Below, piece after piece: positions 61,330 through 64,000 of a DNA stretch of 64,000 nt (positions are counted from its first letter, which is position 1; each line of letters starts with the position of its first letter). The notes beneath the pieces were generated by a model, which was not told where the DNA came from, searched no databases, and saw only the letters and a list, made by a program, of their open reading frames with translations. The stretch comes from Paenibacillus glycanilyticus. GTDB taxonomy: Bacteria > Bacillota > Bacilli > Paenibacillales > Paenibacillaceae. The position numbers were made by a program, and so were the translations under genes. The DNA is taken from NCBI RefSeq assembly GCF_030161375.1, contig NZ_BSSQ01000015.1, positions 124,001 to 188,000 of the forward strand, in the 5' to 3' direction.

Positions 61330-61797
61330 TTAGACCAAAGACTGCAGCAAGGCATACAATTGGGGGAGGCCTTTGTCTAGTCTTGCCGGGCGCCATTTCT
61401 CATTCACCCAGACATGTTTGGTTCCGCCCGCGACCAGTTTCTCTCCGGGTAAATCTTCATATTGATCTATAATTGACTGCTTAAACTGATCACTCTCTAC
61501 CCTGCGAATCTCGGACTCAAAGGAAAGACGCACCGGTGAAAAGTCAGAAATACGCGTACATACTACTACCGTATCGTCATAACGCGCTGGCCGTTCATAC
61601 CGGCACTCCAGATCAACAACCGGAAGCAATAAGCCCTCTTGCTCAATCGTTTTATAATCGTACCCCATCGCACGAATCAATTCGGTTCGTCCAATCTCAA
61701 ACCAGGTTATGTAATTGCCATGAAAAACAACCCCCATCTGATCCGTTTCCTGATAACGGACCCGAAGAGGATGCAAAAACCATTTCTGTGACGGCAT
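61330..61797 (-). CDS. YbgC/FadM-like acyl-CoA thioesterase
   Basis: A 155-residue hot-dog fold protein. The 4HBT signature RYQETDQMGVVFHGNYITWFE contains the catalytic Asp of DQMG and His of HGNY. It hydrolyses an acyl-CoA; the chain length is unknown. Start by GAGGAAC before ATG 61797. It lies between ppk and pyk, each 117-128 bases away. Confidence 0.88.
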   Translation of the reverse strand: MPSQKWFLHPLRVRYQETDQMGVVFHGNYITWFEIGRTELIRAMGYDYKTIEQEGLLLPVVDLECRYERPARYDDTVVVCTRISDFSPVRLSFESEIRRVESDQFKQSIIDQYEDLPGEKLVAGGTKHVWVNEKWRPARLDKGLPQLYALLQSLV

Positions 61798-61856
61798 CTT
61801 ATGAAGTTCCTCCTCTATGATCTCGGTGTTCCTTCCACTAATTTATCCTAACTCGA

Positions 61857-61890
61857 ACAAAAGCGACGGTGAAAATTCACCATCGCTTCT
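61857..61890 (-). terminator. Terminator of pyk
   Basis: AGAAGCGATGGTGAA and TTCACCGTCGCTTTTG stem (one G-T pair) followed by T on the minus strand. Confidence 0.8.
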
Positions 61891-61925
61891 GTTTTCTCCA
61901 TTGCTAGAGAACTATGATATTTGTC

Positions 61926-63680
61926 TTACAGGACTTTAGCTTGTCCGGAGTATACAACACCAGTCTCGCCGTATACCGTTACTTCAGTACCGTCCATCAG
62001 CAGTTCCGTTGCATTCGAGATACCCAGAATTACCGGAATGCCAAGGTTAATGCCGCATACGGCTGCATGGCTAGTAATACCGCCTTGTTCCGTAATAACT
62101 GCAGCAGCTTTTTCGAAAGCAGGCATATATTCTTTGTCAGTCGATACCGTTACAAGAATCGAACCGCTAGTTACGCGTGCATTAGCTTCTTCTGGCGTGC
62201 GCGCTACAACGATGCGGCCAGTTGCCGTTTGGCTGCCGATCCCTTGGCCTTGTGCCAGAAGTTCGCCAACATGGTGGATCTTGATCAGGTTTGTTGTGCC
62301 TGCGCGGCCAACCGGAACACCTGCTGTAATAACGATCGTGTCGCCAAGGCTGATCAGGCCAGTGCTTCTAGCACCTGCTACTGCGTTCTCGAACATAGCG
62401 TCAGTTGTTTCAGCGGATTCGCCAAGTACCGGTCTAACGCCCCAAATCAGTGCCAGACGGCGCATAACTTTCTCATCGTTTGTAACTGCGATGATAGGCG
62501 CTTTAGGACGGTATTTGGATACCATGCGAGCTGTGAAGCCGCTTTGTGTCGATGTAACGATAGCTGCAGCGTTCAGGTCCAGAGCGGATACCGCTACGGC
62601 TTGGCTGATTGCTTCGGTAACTGTCGTTTGTTGAGCATTTGCTTGTTTCGTGAAGATCTCGCGATATTCAAGGGCAGCTTCTGCACGCTCAGCAATACGG
62701 GACATTGTCATTACGGCTTCAAGCGGATATTTACCGGCAGCTGTTTCGCCGGAGAGCATGATTGCATCTGTACCGTCGAAGATCGCGTTAGCCACGTCGC
62801 TCGCTTCAGCGCGAGTAGGACGCGGGTTGCGTTGCATGGAATCCAGCATTTGTGTAGCTGTAATAACCGGTTTGCCTGCGCGGTTACATTTTTCGATCAT
62901 CATTTTTTGTACCAATGGTACTTCTTCAGCCGGAATCTCAACGCCAAGGTCGCCACGAGCAACCATCAGACCGTCGGATACTTCCAGAATCTCATCGAGG
63001 TTGTCTACGCCTTGTTGGTTCTCGATCTTGGAGATGATTTGGATGTGGCTTGCATTGTGACGCTCAAGCAGCTCGCGGATTTCAAGCACGTCGCTTGCTT
63101 TGCGAACGAACGATGCAGCGATGAAGTCGATACCTTGCTCGATGCCGAAGATGATATCGTTAGCGTCTTTTTCCGTGATACCCGGCAGGGAGATCGAAAC
63201 GCCAGGAACGTTAACGCCCTTCTTGCCTTTGATTTGACCGCTGTTGTTGATGCGGCAGAAAATTTCAGTGCCTTGAACTTCTTCAACTGTCAAACCGATC
63301 AAGCCGTCGTCGATCAGAATCGTCGAACCAACGGTAACGTCGTTTGGCAGGTTGTTGTAAGTGATTGGCACCCGGTTGATGTCGCCCAGAATTTCTTCCG
63401 TTGTCAGCGCTACGCGCTCGCCTGCAACGAGTTCGATAGGCTCTTCTTTCAATTTGCCCAGACGGATTTCCGGACCTTTCGTGTCAAGCAGGATCGCTAC
63501 GTTCGAACCCAGTTCTTTGTTAGCAATCTTGATGTTTTTGATACGGTTGCCATGCTCTTCAAAGTCGCCATGGGAGAAGTTCAGACGGGCAACGTTCATA
63601 CCCGCTTTAATCAATTTCGTTGTGTTTTCCAGCGATTCGCTGGAAGGACCGATCGTACAAACAATTTTCGCTTTACGCAT
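61926..63680 (-). CDS. pyk: Pyruvate kinase with C-terminal PEP-utiliser-like domain
   Basis: A 584-residue glycolytic enzyme turning PEP and ADP into pyruvate and ATP. N-terminal TIGPSSES and MNVARLNFSHG; catalytic region IISKIENQQGVDNLDEIL and MVARGDLGVEIP; effector domain in the C-half. Residues about 480-584 add the Bacillus-type extra domain with TEQGGITSHAAVCG, which resembles the phosphohistidine domain of PEP synthase (His about 538). GGAGG precedes the ATG. Directly downstream of accA, without the pfkA that sits between them in B. subtilis. Confidence 0.97.
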   Translation of the reverse strand: MRKAKIVCTIGPSSESLENTTKLIKAGMNVARLNFSHGDFEEHGNRIKNIKIANKELGSNVAILLDTKGPEIRLGKLKEEPIELVAGERVALTTEEILGDINRVPITYNNLPNDVTVGSTILIDDGLIGLTVEEVQGTEIFCRINNSGQIKGKKGVNVPGVSISLPGITEKDANDIIFGIEQGIDFIAASFVRKASDVLEIRELLERHNASHIQIISKIENQQGVDNLDEILEVSDGLMVARGDLGVEIPAEEVPLVQKMMIEKCNRAGKPVITATQMLDSMQRNPRPTRAEASDVANAIFDGTDAIMLSGETAAGKYPLEAVMTMSRIAERAEAALEYREIFTKQANAQQTTVTEAISQAVAVSALDLNAAAIVTSTQSGFTARMVSKYRPKAPIIAVTNDEKVMRRLALIWGVRPVLGESAETTDAMFENAVAGARSTGLISLGDTIVITAGVPVGRAGTTNLIKIHHVGELLAQGQGIGSQTATGRIVVARTPEEANARVTSGSILVTVSTDKEYMPAFEKAAAVITEQGGITSHAAVCGINLGIPVILGISNATELLMDGTEVTVYGETGVVYSGQAKVL

Positions 63681-63770
63681 GTCTAATTTTCCTCCGTTTA
63701 GTGCCTGCTATAGTCATTATTAACAAAAATCTGAAACTTGAGCCGCGGCTTGTACAACTGCGTTTCAATC

Positions 63771-64000
63771 TTATACTTTTGCCGATTCCGTCATTTCGGA
63801 AGCTTCTGCTCCCGGCTCCTCCGCAACCTCTTCCGGAATTTCCTTAGAAGCAGCTTCGGCCATGCGGAATTCGCCGATCTTACGGAATTTATTGTAACGG
63901 TCTTCAATGAGTTGCTCGGATGTCATAGGCAGAAGTTCCGCCAAATGCTTCCACAATTTCTCCTTCAGCCGTTCCGCCGTGAATGCGAGATCTTTGTGCG
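63771..64000 (-). CDS. accA: Acetyl-CoA carboxylase carboxyltransferase subunit alpha, 3' end
   Basis: The frame from the window edge reads HKDLAFTAERLKEKLWKHL, then ELLPMTSEQLIEDRYNKFRK, the C-terminus of AccA. A family-atypical acidic tail follows (EIPEEVAEEPGAEASEMTESAKV). The carboxyl-transferase core is outside the window. Transcribed toward pyk, 90 bases away. Confidence 0.85.
   Translation of the reverse strand, partial: HKDLAFTAERLKEKLWKHLAELLPMTSEQLIEDRYNKFRKIGEFRMAEAASKEIPEEVAEEPGAEASEMTESAKV

Noticed and set aside
61914..63686. 590-codon plus-strand open frame opposite pyk
   Set aside because: It mirrors the highly biased codons of pyk, has no ribosome site, and the product is cysteine/arginine/phenylalanine-rich without recognisable domain.
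1..64000. CRISPR array or insertion sequence
   Set aside because: No regularly spaced repeats with unique spacers, no transposase motif, and no IS-type terminal inverted repeats with target duplications were seen.

Overview
The window looks like chromosome of a spore-forming member of the Bacillales, most likely Paenibacillus or a close relative. The evidence is the hem biosynthesis cluster next to spoVID, the ysoA/tig/clp/lon block with the sporulation protease LonB, the gerM-rph-rdgB trio, a valine T-box, and a very large modular secreted glycosidase of a kind common in Paenibacillus. No species can be fixed from the sequence alone. No insertion sequence, prophage, integron or CRISPR array was seen. 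Most genes are on the minus strand.

Layout, left to right. 1-2.5 kb: the 5' part of valS with its T-box leader (minus). 2.5-4.8 kb: a DHA2-type efflux pump divergent from its TetR regulator, with two operator palindromes in the shared promoter region. 4.9-15.3 kb: spoVID, an RluA-type pseudouridine synthase, and the tetrapyrrole operon read hemA-hemX-sirC-hemC-cobA/hemD-hemB-hemL, which makes uroporphyrinogen III from glutamyl-tRNA with a siroheme branch. 15.4-16.8 kb: speD behind a structured leader, and an unrecognised 196-aa protein. 17-27.6 kb: protein quality control and neighbours (ysoA-like, tig, clpP, clpX, ispG, lonB, lonA, engB). 27.8 kb: tRNA-Arg(UCU).

28-40.5 kb is more mixed: a P-loop ATPase, a small unknown protein, asnB, gerM-rph-rdgB, a PgpA-like protein, an APS kinase/sulfotransferase pair, an MBL-fold hydrolase, type 2 isopentenyl-diphosphate isomerase, and nagB-nagA for N-acetylglucosamine use. 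40.5-49.1 kb holds a 2474-residue secreted enzyme with a GH26-like and a GH50/agarase-like catalytic domain plus many binding modules, divergent from a LacI-type regulator. 49-51.4 kb: a DeoR regulator and a PfkB sugar kinase (KdgK-like), and a small membrane protein. 51.5-64 kb: recQ, the TCA genes citZ-icd-mdh, ppx and ppk facing each other with overlapping ends, a YbgC-like thioesterase, pyk, and the 3' end of accA.

Four things stand out beyond routine annotation: a family of hairpin elements placed directly in front of the ribosome-binding sites of at least five unrelated genes; a possible three-way-junction leader before speD that could switch the Shine-Dalgarno on or off; the bifunctional giant glycosidase; and the dedicated APS kinase/sulfotransferase operon.
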